From positions 66,272 through 130,271 of the forward strand of contig JAEWAK010000001.1 of NCBI GenBank assembly GCA_023391695.1: DNA of 64,000 bases. Direction: 5' to 3'. This DNA comes from Bacillota bacterium. Its GTDB lineage: Bacteria; Bacillota; Clostridia; Lachnospirales; Lachnospiraceae. A program made the position numbers and the translations under genes. Position 1 is the stretch's first letter; each line of letters opens with the position of its first letter. Of this stretch, positions 44,001 to 51,669 are shown one piece after another. The notes under the pieces were generated by a model. It saw only the letters and a list, made by a program, of their open reading frames with translations, was not told where the DNA came from and searched no databases.

Positions 44001-45622
44001 CTGCACATTATTACTGTACCCATTGTTTTTATTCGGATTTTGAGTCGGAAGAAGTCAGAGCCTATTCCGGAAGTTCCGGCTGTGATATGCCGGATAAAGA
44101 TTGTCCGGTTTGCGGACAGCCTTTAAGCAAGGACGGGCATGATATCCCCTTTGAAACTTTCTTAGGGTTTAACGGGGATAAAGAGCCGGATATTGACCTT
44201 AACTTTTCGGGGGAATATCAGAGTAAAGCCCATGATTATACCGAGGTCATTTTTGGGCAGGGGCATACTTTCAGGGCAGGTACCATCGGTACCCTGGCTG
44301 ATAAAACGGCTTATGGCTATGTTCTTAAATATTATGAAGAGAGAGGGCAGCGCAGGCGAAGGGCGGAAATCGAACGTATCGTATCCGGCTGTGTAGGGGT
44401 AAGGAGAACCACCGGGCAGCATCCGGGCGGTATCATTGTATTGCCCCACGGTGAGGAAATCTATTCTTTTACACCGGTTCAGCGCCCGGCCAATGATATG
44501 ACGACCAAGACCATAACGACTCATTTTGATTATCATTCCATTGATCACAATCTTTTAAAGCTGGATATTCTGGGGCACGATGATCCCACCATGATCCGTA
44601 TGTTAGAGGACCTGACCGGCGTGGATGCGAAAACCATAAGACTGGATGAGCAGGTGGTTTTATCTTTGTTTGATAATTTAAGTGCGTTGAATATAAAACC
44701 GGAAGATATAGGCGGCTGTGATTTAGGCTGTCTTGGCGTACCGGAATTCGGAACGGATTTTGTTATGCAGATGCTCCGTGATACAAAGCCGAAAACTTTC
44801 TCCGATTTAGTAAGAATTTCCGGTCTTTCCCATGGTACGGACGTGTGGCTGAACAATGCCCAGACTTTAATTTCGGAAGGAAAATGTACCCTTGCCACGG
44901 CAATCTGTACCCGTGATGATATTATGACTTATCTGATTTATCAGGGAGTGGACAGCGGTCATTCCTTTAAGATCATGGAAAGCGTACGTAAGGGGAAAGG
45001 ACTTACTCCAGAAATGGAGGAAGAAATGCTGAAAGAGGGAGTACCGGAATGGTATATCTGGTCCTGCAAACGGATTAAGTATATGTTCCCGAAGGCCCAT
45101 GCGGCTGCTTATGTTATGATGGCTTTCCGTATTGCTTATTTCAAGGTTTATTATCCCCTTGCTTATTATGCTGCTTATTTCAGTATCCGTGCTTCCGCTT
45201 TTAGCTATGAATTAATGTGCCTTGGAAGGGAACGGCTGGAACGTTATATGGCGGATTATAAGAGACGGGGCAATGAATTATCCAAGAAGGAACAGGACGT
45301 TTTAAAAGATATGAAAATCGTACAGGAAATGTATGCCAGAGGCTTTGAATTTATTCCTATTGATATTTATACGGCAAAAGCCCATCATTTTCAGATTATT
45401 GATAATAAGTTAATGCCGTCCTTAAGCACCATTGAAGGATTGGGAGATAAGGCAGCGGATGCGGTGGTTGATGCTGTTAAAGACGGTAAGTTTCTCTCCA
45501 GAGATGACTTCAGAAGCCGCTGCAAGGTAAGTTCTACAGTTGTAGACTTAATGGCGGACCTGGATTTGTTCGGGGATCTGCCTATTTCCAACCAGATTTC
45601 TTTGATGGACTTTTTGCAGTGA
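41093..45622 (+). CDS. polC: DNA polymerase III PolC-type α subunit
   Basis: About 1509 residues, the replicative polymerase of Gram-positives. Order of domains: N-terminal region with a low-complexity linker around residues 165-275, an OB domain (~290-375), PHP domain split around the exonuclease (VELHAHTMMSDMDAVVD near 390), the DEDDh proofreading exonuclease (FIVFDIETTGFG near 485, AHNANFDVSF, HHRAVDDAGAT), and the polymerase palm (KEPDIDLNFSGEYQ near 1036). CxxC pairs of a zinc knuckle (HCFYSD, CDMPDKDCPVCGQ) lie near residue 1000, and the helix-hairpin-helix end is near 1440. The start is ATG 41093, seven bases after AAAAGGGG. Confidence 0.98.
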   Translation: MGMLFFEVFDQLSDLPKDLENLFQEVLVEKVSVSKSKAEVRIYMQSGRLIHRQNIKKMEYQLKRQLFSSAPNSVVLWENYILSAQYTPEKLFNIYKDSILEEFRERSILEYNVFELAEITFEGNILIFKCQENFLVRKMSVSIAGYLTDIYKNRFHYDITVRFEYYEPEKKEESEEEEYEFVSRPGGKGTEYTSSHVNIEQNRTDDLTAAAYMQELNENQTVSAGLRESSNGSKTSGSGTAGEKGAKHKNTYDKTKYSYKKTINDPDTIYGKGFEGETVPISEVQDEIGEVVIRGKILNVEARELRNEKTIIIFTVTDFTDSIQSKIFVKTEEASEIIGVLKKGRFIKLKGMALLDKYDHEVTIGSIVGIKTIPDFTTIKMDNSPVKRVELHAHTMMSDMDAVVDVKDLVKRAFAWGHKAVAITDHGVVQSFPEANHALSKKDYPESEWDRLKEFKVIYGVEAYLVDDLKEVVVNQKGQSLDGSFIVFDIETTGFGPVKDKIIEIGAVKVVNGTIVDKFSTFINPEIPIPYEIEELTGIKDEMVLDYPTIDVILPKFLDFCEGSALVAHNANFDVSFITKKSEELGIKTDYTVIDTVGLARILLPDLSRYKLNTVAKALNISLENHHRAVDDAGATAEIFVKFVAMLKERGMQEIDEINTLGKLSPEAIKKLPTYHAIILAQNDIGRVNLYKLISLSHIDYYSKRPRIPKSLFLDNREGLLIGSACEAGELYQAILREQPPEEITRLVNFYDYLEIQPLGNNDFMIRSDKININSREELMDINRRIVKLGEEFNKLVVATCDVHFMDPEDEIYRRIIMAGKGFKDADEQAPLYFRTTEEMLEEFMYLGRDKANEVVITNTNKIADMIEKISPVRPDKCPPVIEDSDKTLREICYNKAHSMYGPNLPKQVEERLEHELHSIITNGFAVMYIIAQKLVWKSNEDGYLVGSRGSVGSSFVATMSGITEVNPLSAHYYCTHCFYSDFESEEVRAYSGSSGCDMPDKDCPVCGQPLSKDGHDIPFETFLGFNGDKEPDIDLNFSGEYQSKAHDYTEVIFGQGHTFRAGTIGTLADKTAYGYVLKYYEERGQRRRRAEIERIVSGCVGVRRTTGQHPGGIIVLPHGEEIYSFTPVQRPANDMTTKTITTHFDYHSIDHNLLKLDILGHDDPTMIRMLEDLTGVDAKTIRLDEQVVLSLFDNLSALNIKPEDIGGCDLGCLGVPEFGTDFVMQMLRDTKPKTFSDLVRISGLSHGTDVWLNNAQTLISEGKCTLATAICTRDDIMTYLIYQGVDSGHSFKIMESVRKGKGLTPEMEEEMLKEGVPEWYIWSCKRIKYMFPKAHAAAYVMMAFRIAYFKVYYPLAYYAAYFSIRASAFSYELMCLGRERLERYMADYKRRGNELSKKEQDVLKDMKIVQEMYARGFEFIPIDIYTAKAHHFQIIDNKLMPSLSTIEGLGDKAADAVVDAVKDGKFLSRDDFRSRCKVSSTVVDLMADLDLFGDLPISNQISLMDFLQ

Positions 45623-45741
45623 TGCAAAGCTGATAAGGGTTATTATGTAGAGCTGGTATTGGAAGGTCTTGTTGGTGTTAGGGATATTATGTTGTATTGA
45701 GTCTATTTTTAGAACTTTTTGAAAAACTTTAAAAATAGTAC

Positions 45742-45770
45742 TTGCATTCTTTCTGGAAATGTTGTAAAAT
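45742..45770 (+). promoter_or_regulatory. promoter of tRNA-Glu
   Basis: TTGCAT (45742-45747), 17 bp, TAAAAT (45765-45770), 14 bases before the tRNA. Confidence 0.6.
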
Positions 45771-45784
45771 ACTTATTGTTGTGA

Positions 45785-45856
45785 GGCTCATTGGTCAAGT
45801 GGTCAAGATGTGGCATTCTCAGTGCTGAGACAGGGGTTCGACTCCCCTATGAGCTG
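45785..45856 (+). tRNA. tRNA-Glu (anticodon CTC)
   Basis: A 72-nt cloverleaf without encoded CCA. The acceptor stem GGCTCAT pairs with ATGAGCT (first pair G-U) and the discriminator base is G. The D arm is GTCAAGTGGTCAAGAT. The anticodon stem is TGGCA/TGCTG with two wobble pairs at its outer end, around loop TTCTCAG, whose bases 34-36 read CTC. The T arm is AGGGG-TTCGACT-CCCCT. The 72-nt size, D-arm form and G73 agree with glutamate tRNAs. The CTC species reads GAG codons, supplementing the usual TTC isoacceptor. It is flanked by its own promoter and terminator. Confidence 0.92.
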
Positions 45857-45870
45857 TTATTTTACAAGAG

Positions 45871-45899
45871 GCATTACTCGTAAGAGTAGTGTTTTTTTT
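45871..45899 (+). terminator. tRNA-Glu terminator
   Basis: CATTACTC (45872-45879) pairs with GAGTAGTG (45884-45891) over a GTAA loop, followed by eight T's. Confidence 0.8.
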
Positions 45900-46079
45900 A
45901 TTTGGAAAAATTTATATTTTTTAGAGTATGGATATACTGCATGTTTGGCGTTTTCTTTTATGATTGGTATTGTTTATACAGAACAAAAGATAATATCCAA
46001 AGCATTGGAACAGATCGCATACAGTTAAACAATTAGAGAAATTTGATATAGCAAGTTACGTTGGCAGGTTTAATAAAAG

Positions 46080-46137
46080 GATATAAAATAACACAGGATT
46101 ACCGGGAATTCCCGGTAATCCTGTGTTATTTTATATC
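46080..46137. terminator. 58-nt perfect palindrome, likely bidirectional terminator
   Basis: The two 29-nt halves (46080-46108 and 46109-46137) are exact reverse complements with no loop bases, with AT-rich outer ends (ATATAAAATAA / TTATTTTATAT) that supply U tracts in both directions. It lies between the tRNA-Glu unit and the convergent chitinase gene. Confidence 0.85.
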
Positions 46138-46208
46138 TTGATTTTCTACTTATTAATGTTTCATTATGTAAATATATTTTAATAGGTTTTGTGTGGGTAA
46201 AAATATAC

Positions 46209-48023
46209 TTATTTAGAATTAGCCCTTACCGTCTGGCCGATTGCATTCAAAAGGCTTTTACTTGAGTCTGTCGTATCCTGGGAGAGTTCCCAGATCATGA
46301 TGCCTCCGACATTATCGCAAGCCCATTGGGTCTTGGCCTTAATGGTCGGGATGCCGTTATAATAAGCCTCCATGCCGTTTATCGTGGAAACGTCCGTATT
46401 GTAGGCATTGGGGTTGGCTTGCAGTATGGCTGCATAGGAAGCCCAGGATGGCCTGCCATAGAAAGGTACGCCAAGGACTACTTTAGAAGCAGGCATATGT
46501 CTGGTGTCACGCCAGTATTTTGCTGACAAAACGGCAAAGTCGTAAGTAGAATGCCTGATACCGTCACCTCCGTCATAAGCCATAACATTGAACCAGTCAA
46601 CGGTATTGATAACCTTATCCGTCTGAGCTGCGGAATCCCAGTAAACAACACCGTCCGGAGTTACGCCACTTAATACGGCTGCAGTTAACAGCATATTATT
46701 TTCATTTAACTTACTTCTTAAGTAAACCATTAAATTCTCGTAACGGGTTTTGCTGTCTCCGTCGGTTCTGGGGTGTTCCCAGTCGATATCGACACCGTCA
46801 AATCCGTATTGTTTTGCCATGGCAACAATCGCATTTCCAAACTTTGTGACCTTTTCGGATGTTTCCGTTGCAGACATAAAGGTGGATTCAAGGGGGGTCC
46901 CATTGTAAGACCATCCGCCTACGGCTAAAAGAACTTTTACACCGTTTTCATGGGCTTTTTGAATGATCTGTGTTGCCGCAGACGCATTTTCCAGAGGAAG
47001 CAGTGAACCGTCACTGGTTGGAATGGCAAATGCATAATTTATATGAGTCAGATTATTATATTGTATGGTATTAATTTTGCCCGGTTCCCAGCTGGGATAG
47101 TAACCTACCACTTTAAATCCGGTTATGGGGTCGGTCGGATCATTGGGGTCGGTCGGATCTGTTACAGTGAAGGTCCATTTCTGGGCATCGGTTCCGTTAT
47201 CCGTATACTGCTGTACAGCTGCACCGTCAGCTGTAGAGGAACTGCGGACATCAAGTGCCAGGCCGCTGGTTTTCGCTAAAACCTTATAATAACCATCACT
47301 GGTTGCGGTTATCTGCCACCTTTGGGCATCAGTCCCGTTGTCCGTCCATTGCTGCAGTTGGACTCCACTGTCCTTTGTATTGTCTGGTACATCAATTACC
47401 TTTTGGCTGTGCTGGACGGTTATTTTATAATATCCGTCTCCCTGCAATTCCACTTTAAATTGCTGGTTAGCAGTACCGCCACTAGTCCATTGCTGCAGTT
47501 TAGCACCGTCTGCAGTTGATTGATCGGCTATATCCAGGGCTTTACCGCTGTTTTTGTTCTTAATGGTATAGATACCGTTTGCGATACCTGGTTCCGGGTC
47601 CGGGTTCGTGCCGGATACCAGTTCCCAAACTTCTGCCACACCTGGAGTTTCTCCCTGAGTCCACCATTTTGCCTTGTAAACATTGCCGTTATAGGTAACC
47701 TGGTCTCCGCTTACGTAAGCTTTACTGCTGTTCCAGGCATCATAGGATCCACCTGACGAAACTAATTCCCAAACAGCAGCAGTACCTGGAGTTTCTCCCT
47801 GAGTCCACCATTTTGCCTTGTAAACATTGCCATTATAGGTAACCTGATCTCCGCCAACATAAACTGCGCTGCTATCCCAGGCAGGATAGGATTCGGCTAA
47901 GACGGTCCGTTCCAGCTCAGTATTTACCGCATAAGCCTGTGCTTGCGGCAATGATGGGAAAATTACCGATGCAATTAATGCAAAGATAACCATACATATA
48001 AATTTCTTACTTGTTTTAATCAT
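46209..48023 (-). CDS. secreted chitinase, family GH18 with CBM5/12 and ricin-type lectin domains
   Basis: 604 residues. A signal peptide covers ~1-32 (hydrophobic core, then PQAQA). Two tandem chitin-binding modules of the CBM5/12 type follow at ~45-137, each with YKAKWWTQGETPG. A ricin-type β-trefoil (CBM13-like) lies at ~147-292, with three GKALDI/QKVIDV/GLALDV repeats and paired QQW motifs. A GH18 barrel occupies ~305-600. Its catalytic DxxDxDxE is intact in YGFDGVDIDWEHP, and MAYDGGDG and MIWELSQD line the active site. It degrades extracellular chitin to GlcNAc oligomers, which fits the NahK-type salvage genes elsewhere in the window. GGAAGGGG precedes the start, and palindromes lie upstream. 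Confidence 0.95.
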   Translation of the reverse strand: MIKTSKKFICMVIFALIASVIFPSLPQAQAYAVNTELERTVLAESYPAWDSSAVYVGGDQVTYNGNVYKAKWWTQGETPGTAAVWELVSSGGSYDAWNSSKAYVSGDQVTYNGNVYKAKWWTQGETPGVAEVWELVSGTNPDPEPGIANGIYTIKNKNSGKALDIADQSTADGAKLQQWTSGGTANQQFKVELQGDGYYKITVQHSQKVIDVPDNTKDSGVQLQQWTDNGTDAQRWQITATSDGYYKVLAKTSGLALDVRSSSTADGAAVQQYTDNGTDAQKWTFTVTDPTDPNDPTDPITGFKVVGYYPSWEPGKINTIQYNNLTHINYAFAIPTSDGSLLPLENASAATQIIQKAHENGVKVLLAVGGWSYNGTPLESTFMSATETSEKVTKFGNAIVAMAKQYGFDGVDIDWEHPRTDGDSKTRYENLMVYLRSKLNENNMLLTAAVLSGVTPDGVVYWDSAAQTDKVINTVDWFNVMAYDGGDGIRHSTYDFAVLSAKYWRDTRHMPASKVVLGVPFYGRPSWASYAAILQANPNAYNTDVSTINGMEAYYNGIPTIKAKTQWACDNVGGIMIWELSQDTTDSSKSLLNAIGQTVRANSK

Positions 48024-48048
48024 ATATACCCCTTCCTTTTCTAATAAC

Positions 48049-48060
48049 TTAACATGTTAA
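48049..48060. promoter_or_regulatory. perfect palindrome upstream of the chitinase
   Basis: TTAACATGTTAA, 25 bases before the chitinase start codon, is a 12-bp perfect inverted repeat that could be a repressor site. Confidence 0.4.
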
Positions 48061-48064
48061 TTTA

Positions 48065-48093
48065 CGGATATTCTAAAAATTTTAGAATATCCG
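48065..48093. promoter_or_regulatory. 29-nt inverted repeat upstream of the chitinase
   Basis: A 14-bp perfect stem with a single central base (CGGATATTCTAAAA on one side). It is either a regulator-binding site or a terminator for plus-strand reading, since TTTTT follows shortly. The rest of 48094-48454 shows only AT-rich sequence without a supportable gene. Confidence 0.5.
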
Positions 48094-48454
48094 AATTTTT
48101 GTCCAGTTTGTTACTTCTGGCTAAATTCCTGACAATGCAAATTAATTTAAAGCCTCTTTTGGATTGAAAAGGATTAAATCTTACCCCTGTTTTTTACTAT
48201 CCTCCTTTCTTATTGTATATAGTGTTGCCTGTAACTATAAAACTGGTCCGATATTATGTAAATACAGGAAGCTTTTGCACCTGGTATCTTGGGATAGTCC
48301 ATTCAGACTTGATATATTTACACAAAAATGGATCATTATAGTTACATTTTTACTTTGCTTTATTTGGATATAAATGTCAATTGTATTTCTTGTGATTTTT
48401 TGTCTGCAATTGCTACATTACAAATTTTTGAGTCGTTTTGTAATGCTTTAATAT

Positions 48455-48511
48455 AAAAAAAGGCATGAAAAAAGGATAAATAAGAGAAGGTTATTTATCC
48501 TTTTAAATGCC
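48455..48511 (-). terminator. terminator of the small membrane-protein gene
   Basis: A 14-bp stem (48470-48483 with 48491-48504) lies inside an outer GGCAT/ATGCC pair. On the minus strand it is followed by a T7 run (plus-strand A's at 48455-48461). Confidence 0.7.
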
Positions 48512-48522
48512 ATATAAAATAA

Positions 48523-48780
48523 TTATTTATAAGTATCGTGATCCTTATCGGAAGGCCTGGTATCATAGATGGAACACAGGACCTTGCACTTTTTTCTGGT
48601 CAGATTTTTGTGACTTCCGGATTGAATCAGGCGGTAATATAGGTGATCCAATATTTTATTTACAACAAAACCGGTTATTATAAAGGTAATTACCCAAGGT
48701 AATAAGCTTTCAAATGGTGATAAAAAATATTTAATATATGAATTCATAATAAATTCTTTTGTTAAAAGATCCGCTAACAT
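48523..48780 (-). CDS. small single-pass membrane protein, unknown function
   Basis: 85 residues with one clear transmembrane helix (LLPWVITFIITGFVVNKIL, residues ~26-44) and a basic, cysteine-containing tail. GGAGGT lies a few bases before the start on the minus strand, and a terminator follows its stop, so it looks like a real transcription unit. Its leader carries the same hairpin as polC. The family is not recognised. Confidence 0.6.
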   Translation of the reverse strand: MLADLLTKEFIMNSYIKYFLSPFESLLPWVITFIITGFVVNKILDHLYYRLIQSGSHKNLTRKKCKVLCSIYDTRPSDKDHDTYK

Positions 48781-48805
48781 ATCCTACCTCCGTACTGGCG
48801 CTAAA

Positions 48806-48826
48806 ACGCCTGCTTTTGGCAGACGT
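48806..48826 (-). repeat. leader hairpin shared with polC
   Basis: On the minus strand, ACGTCTGC-CAAAA-GCAGGCGT: the arms are identical to those at 41048-41068. It lies 26 bases before the small membrane-protein start. Confidence 0.55.
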
Positions 48827-49235
48827 CGTTGTTTGTTATTATAAGTATAGATTAAAAACAGGTAACTGTAAAGTTAGAATTTTATTAAAATGAAATATTT
48901 AGTAACTAAATATAGATATAGTTTACAAAAAGATAAGAAATATGCGTCGTTCCTTAGGAATCAGAAAAGGATAATCCCATTGAAAATCAGTCTAATTTCT
49001 GGTATAATTAAACATTATTTGGATTGAAATGTGGTGATTGATATGAAAATTAAAATTTTACAAGAAAAGGAATGCAGAAATATCTATTAATCACTTTTTT
49101 TATCGGATTTCGGCATATATGGTTACATGATAATGAGTGAGAGGTATTTCTGTATTTGCAGGAATACTTTTTATTTTGCAAAAGTTCCATATGTGTTTTA
49201 TATTACAAGATTTTCTGAAGAATGGAGTATTTAAA
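48827..49235 (+). other. intergenic stretch without a supportable gene
   Basis: AT-rich. A 15-codon frame (ATG 49043 to TAA 49090) behind GGTGA may be the start of a lost gene, but nothing follows it. No promoter or RNA signature stands out. Confidence 0.3.
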
Positions 49236-50006
49236 ATGACAAACAAGGATATCTTAGCGGCTGCGATGCGGCAGTCTGCAATCGATATGAGTTGCAGTAA
49301 GGAAGACTATGAAAAGAGTGAAAATGTTGTTGTAATTTCTAAAAAGCATCCGAATTGCAGGAAGTATCTTGAACTGCCGTTTTATTGTGATTTGGCTTCC
49401 TATGGAAATAATGTAGTTGCATCTGTAGATCCGGAAATAAAAGAAACAGTGAAAGCCTATATAAATAGATGTTCGGTGGAACATTGCTTTGAAACACCGA
49501 ATTTACATGTATTGAATGATGCATTACAGGAACATAATATGAGAATCTGTTTTATGGCTGAATATTTTTTGCCGGATTTGGATTCATTAATGAAACCGGA
49601 TTGTGATTATACGTTGAAAGTATTGGTGCAGAAGGATTTTGAGGAATTATACAAGCCAGAGTGGAGCAATGCACTTTGCGAAAAAAGAAAACATCTGGAT
49701 GTGCTTGGCGTGGGAGCTTACGATGGAACAAAACTGGTCGGTCTGGCCGGATGTTCTGCAGATTGTGATACTATGTGGCAAATCGGTATAGATGTGCTGT
49801 CTGCGTACCGAAGGAAAGGAATCGCTTGTGCCTTAACGGGCAGGCTTGCATTAGAAATTCTGGATCGGGGAAAAGTACCTTTTTATTGTGCAGCATGGTC
49901 TAATATTAAATCTGTGCGAAATGCGATAAAAAGCGGATTCAAACCTGCATGGGTAGAAGTAACAGCAAAGAGTAAAGAGACTGTTGATAAAATGAATTCG
50001 GATTAA
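49236..50006 (+). CDS. GNAT-family N-acetyltransferase
   Basis: About 256 residues starting at MTNKDILAAAMRQSAIDMSC. The N-terminal ~110 residues are a family-specific domain; the C-terminal half is a GNAT fold with the acetyl-CoA pyrophosphate loop DVLSAYRRKGIACALTGRLA (R/QxxGxG/A type) and AWSNIKSVRNAIKSGF at the end. I chose ATG 49236 (GGAG upstream); the longer frame from 49137 begins in unrelated hydrophobic sequence. The substrate is unknown and it stands alone. Confidence 0.75.
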   Translation: MTNKDILAAAMRQSAIDMSCSKEDYEKSENVVVISKKHPNCRKYLELPFYCDLASYGNNVVASVDPEIKETVKAYINRCSVEHCFETPNLHVLNDALQEHNMRICFMAEYFLPDLDSLMKPDCDYTLKVLVQKDFEELYKPEWSNALCEKRKHLDVLGVGAYDGTKLVGLAGCSADCDTMWQIGIDVLSAYRRKGIACALTGRLALEILDRGKVPFYCAAWSNIKSVRNAIKSGFKPAWVEVTAKSKETVDKMNSD

Positions 50007-50047
50007 GTTACTTACATAAAGCATTGATAAATATAATATTCCGTACC

Positions 50048-50167
50048 ATGGAAATCGTACTGGATTTAACCAGGAATACCAATATTACTCTTTTAGGTGA
50101 AGTAGTCCGCACAAAGGAATTACCGAATAATAAAGGATATTTGTATGGCTGCCGGTTCCGGTCATAG
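50048..50167 (+). pseudogene. remnant of a PilZ-domain protein
   Basis: A 39-codon frame encodes LLGEVVRTKELPNNKGYLYG followed by CRFRS. This resembles the last strands of a PilZ (c-di-GMP-binding) domain, where GxVVR precedes YxxGxxF. The preceding two thirds of the domain are absent and no ribosome binding site is seen, so it is probably a gene fragment. Confidence 0.4.
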
Positions 50168-50433
50168 AAAGAAGCTCTTGGCCGTATATGAGCCGTCAGG
50201 TCCGGAATAAAACTAAAAGCCAGGAAGAAAAGCAGAATAATCAGTTTTTATATTGACTGGGCAGACAGAGGCTAAAAAGTAGTTCAATACTTATTTTAAT
50301 CTCTTTTTTGCTGCATTCCGTCAAACTCTGGCCGAACCAGGGGCACCTGCGGGGAAGGCCCTGTCAGGATTAATAGGGCGTGTCCGAAGTCTGCACTGAA
50401 AGGAGCTTTAAATGTCTGGATGAGACAATTCAT
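50168..50433 (+). other. intergenic stretch, no gene seen
   Basis: GC-richer sequence without a coding pattern. TAGGGCGTGTC near 50378 matches the end of the MITE family seen at 59501, but the similarity fades after eleven bases. Confidence 0.3.
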
Positions 50434-50477
50434 ATAAATTTTTAAATAAAATTATAAATTATAAATTTTTAAATAAA
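50434..50477 (+). repeat. 17-bp direct repeats upstream of the nitrogenase-like operon promoter
   Basis: ATAAATTTTTAAATAAA occurs at 50434-50450 and again, exactly, at 50461-50477, 27 bp apart, just before the -35 box. They could be regulator sites or UP-element A/T tracts. Confidence 0.6.
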
Positions 50478-50491
50478 TCTTTCAAAATCTA

Positions 50492-50520
50492 TTGACAAAG
50501 CAGGAAAATGATATTATACT
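50492..50520 (+). promoter_or_regulatory. strong promoter of the organosulfur/nitrogenase-like operon
   Basis: A consensus TTGACA (50492-50497), 17 bp, then TATACT (50515-50520). Transcription would begin near 50527, leaving a ~195-base leader. Confidence 0.75.
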
Positions 50521-50615
50521 ATCAAAAAATAAATCATACAAATGCTATATGAATATGTGAAAAAGGTGATTTGGAATTTATAATTTCATATTTTAAAGTT
50601 GACTAGATATCTGGA

Positions 50616-50658
50616 GGCTTTAGGAAACAGTTTAAATTGTTTTCTAATGCCTTTTTTT
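50616..50658 (+). terminator. intrinsic terminator within the operon leader (attenuator)
   Basis: GGC-t-TTAGGAAAC (50616-50628) pairs with GTTTTCTAA-t-GCC (50639-50651), then seven T's at 50652-50658. It lies between the promoter and the first gene, so transcription must read through it. The 90 bases before it can form AATATG..AAA/TTTCATATT and may hold an antiterminator. I recognise no known riboswitch consensus. Confidence 0.65.
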
Positions 50659-50720
50659 CATTATTCGGATTAGGAAGGATTCATGGCACATATTAAACAG
50701 AACCAAGAGGAGAATTCAAA

Positions 50721-51630
50721 ATGAATAACTTAAAGGGAACCATATTAATTACTTTAGTTCTGGGATTAACCCTGGCGGCAGGGGCCTGCGGAAAGAAAGG
50801 GCCTGTATCCGAAACGGCTGCAGAAAATGAGCCGCGTACTGCTGCGGCAGATAAACCGGAAATTTCCCCGGAGGCAGAACCCAAAACTTCGGAGGAAAAC
50901 ACAGAAGTACGGCAGATTGTTGTCGGAACGGGCAATGCCTTTAACCCCTTGTGTTACCTGGATGAAAAGGGTAATCTGACAGGCTTTGAGTATGAATTTT
51001 TAAAGAAAGTCGACGAAGTGCCTCCCCCAGTATGAATTTACTTTTGAGCCGGCGGAGTTTGCAAGTATATTAGTGGGTCTGGATGCCGGGAAGTATGATA
51101 TAGCAGCACATTATTATGCGAAGAATCCGGAACGGGAAGAAAAATATCTTTACGGCAAAGAACCTTACCAGTCAAGTGCTTACCGGATCGCAGTTTTAGA
51201 GGGAAATACACCTTTATCTGCTTTAAAAGATCTGGAAGGTAAAACAGTTGAAGTATCCACCGGCAGTAATGTGGCTTATCTTTTAGAAACTTATAGCGAA
51301 ACGGCGGAAACAAAAATCAATTTAATTTATGGTGACGGAACTACGGAGATCATTTTAAAGAATTTAAAAGACGGCAGAACCAATGCACATATTACCACCG
51401 AAAGAAGCATTAACGATATCTATAAAAGTTATGGTGTAAAACTGACGGCAAACGGTGATGTGCTGCTGCCTGTTTATACCTATTATATTTTCTCCAAAGA
51501 AGATACACAGCTCAGGGATGATCTGGATGCAGTTATCAGCCGGTTCCGGGAAGACGGAACTTTAGCCCGGGTCAGTATCGATACCATGGGCGGGGATTAT
51601 ACACAGTTAATTCCCGGGCTGGAAAAGTAA
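50721..51630 (+). pseudogene. TcyJ/K-type amino-acid (cystine) binding lipoprotein, frameshifted
   Basis: The first 105 codons (50721-51035) give a lipoprotein signal (lipobox AAGAC) and VVGTGNAFNPLCYLDEKGNL, then stop. The rest of the same protein continues in another frame to 51630 (FASILVGLDAGKYDIAAHYY through DTMGGDYTQLIPGLEK). Comparison with the intact paralogue at 57751 places the break at 51020-51022, where one extra C precedes a C-rich run; removing it restores VD-E-LPQYEF-like continuity. It is either a true single-base inactivation or a sequencing error. It would be the first component of a cystine/S-compound importer. Confidence 0.8.
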
Positions 51631-51669
51631 ATCAGCTGTTAATCAATACACCGGGAAGGAATAGCAGAA

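Noticed and set aside
45810..46028. 72-codon frame over the tRNA
   Set aside because: It begins inside tRNA-Glu and crosses the tRNA terminator.
48164..48373. 69-codon hydrophobic frame upstream of the chitinase
   Set aside because: It has a TTG start without ribosome binding site and lies in AT-rich sequence, so chance is more likely.
50378..50402. third MITE copy
   Set aside because: Only about eleven bases match the MITE end; no interior or second end follows.
50521..50658. known riboswitch (SAM, T-box, TPP, Moco) in the operon leader
   Set aside because: None of the conserved sequences of these classes could be found; only the terminator is clear.
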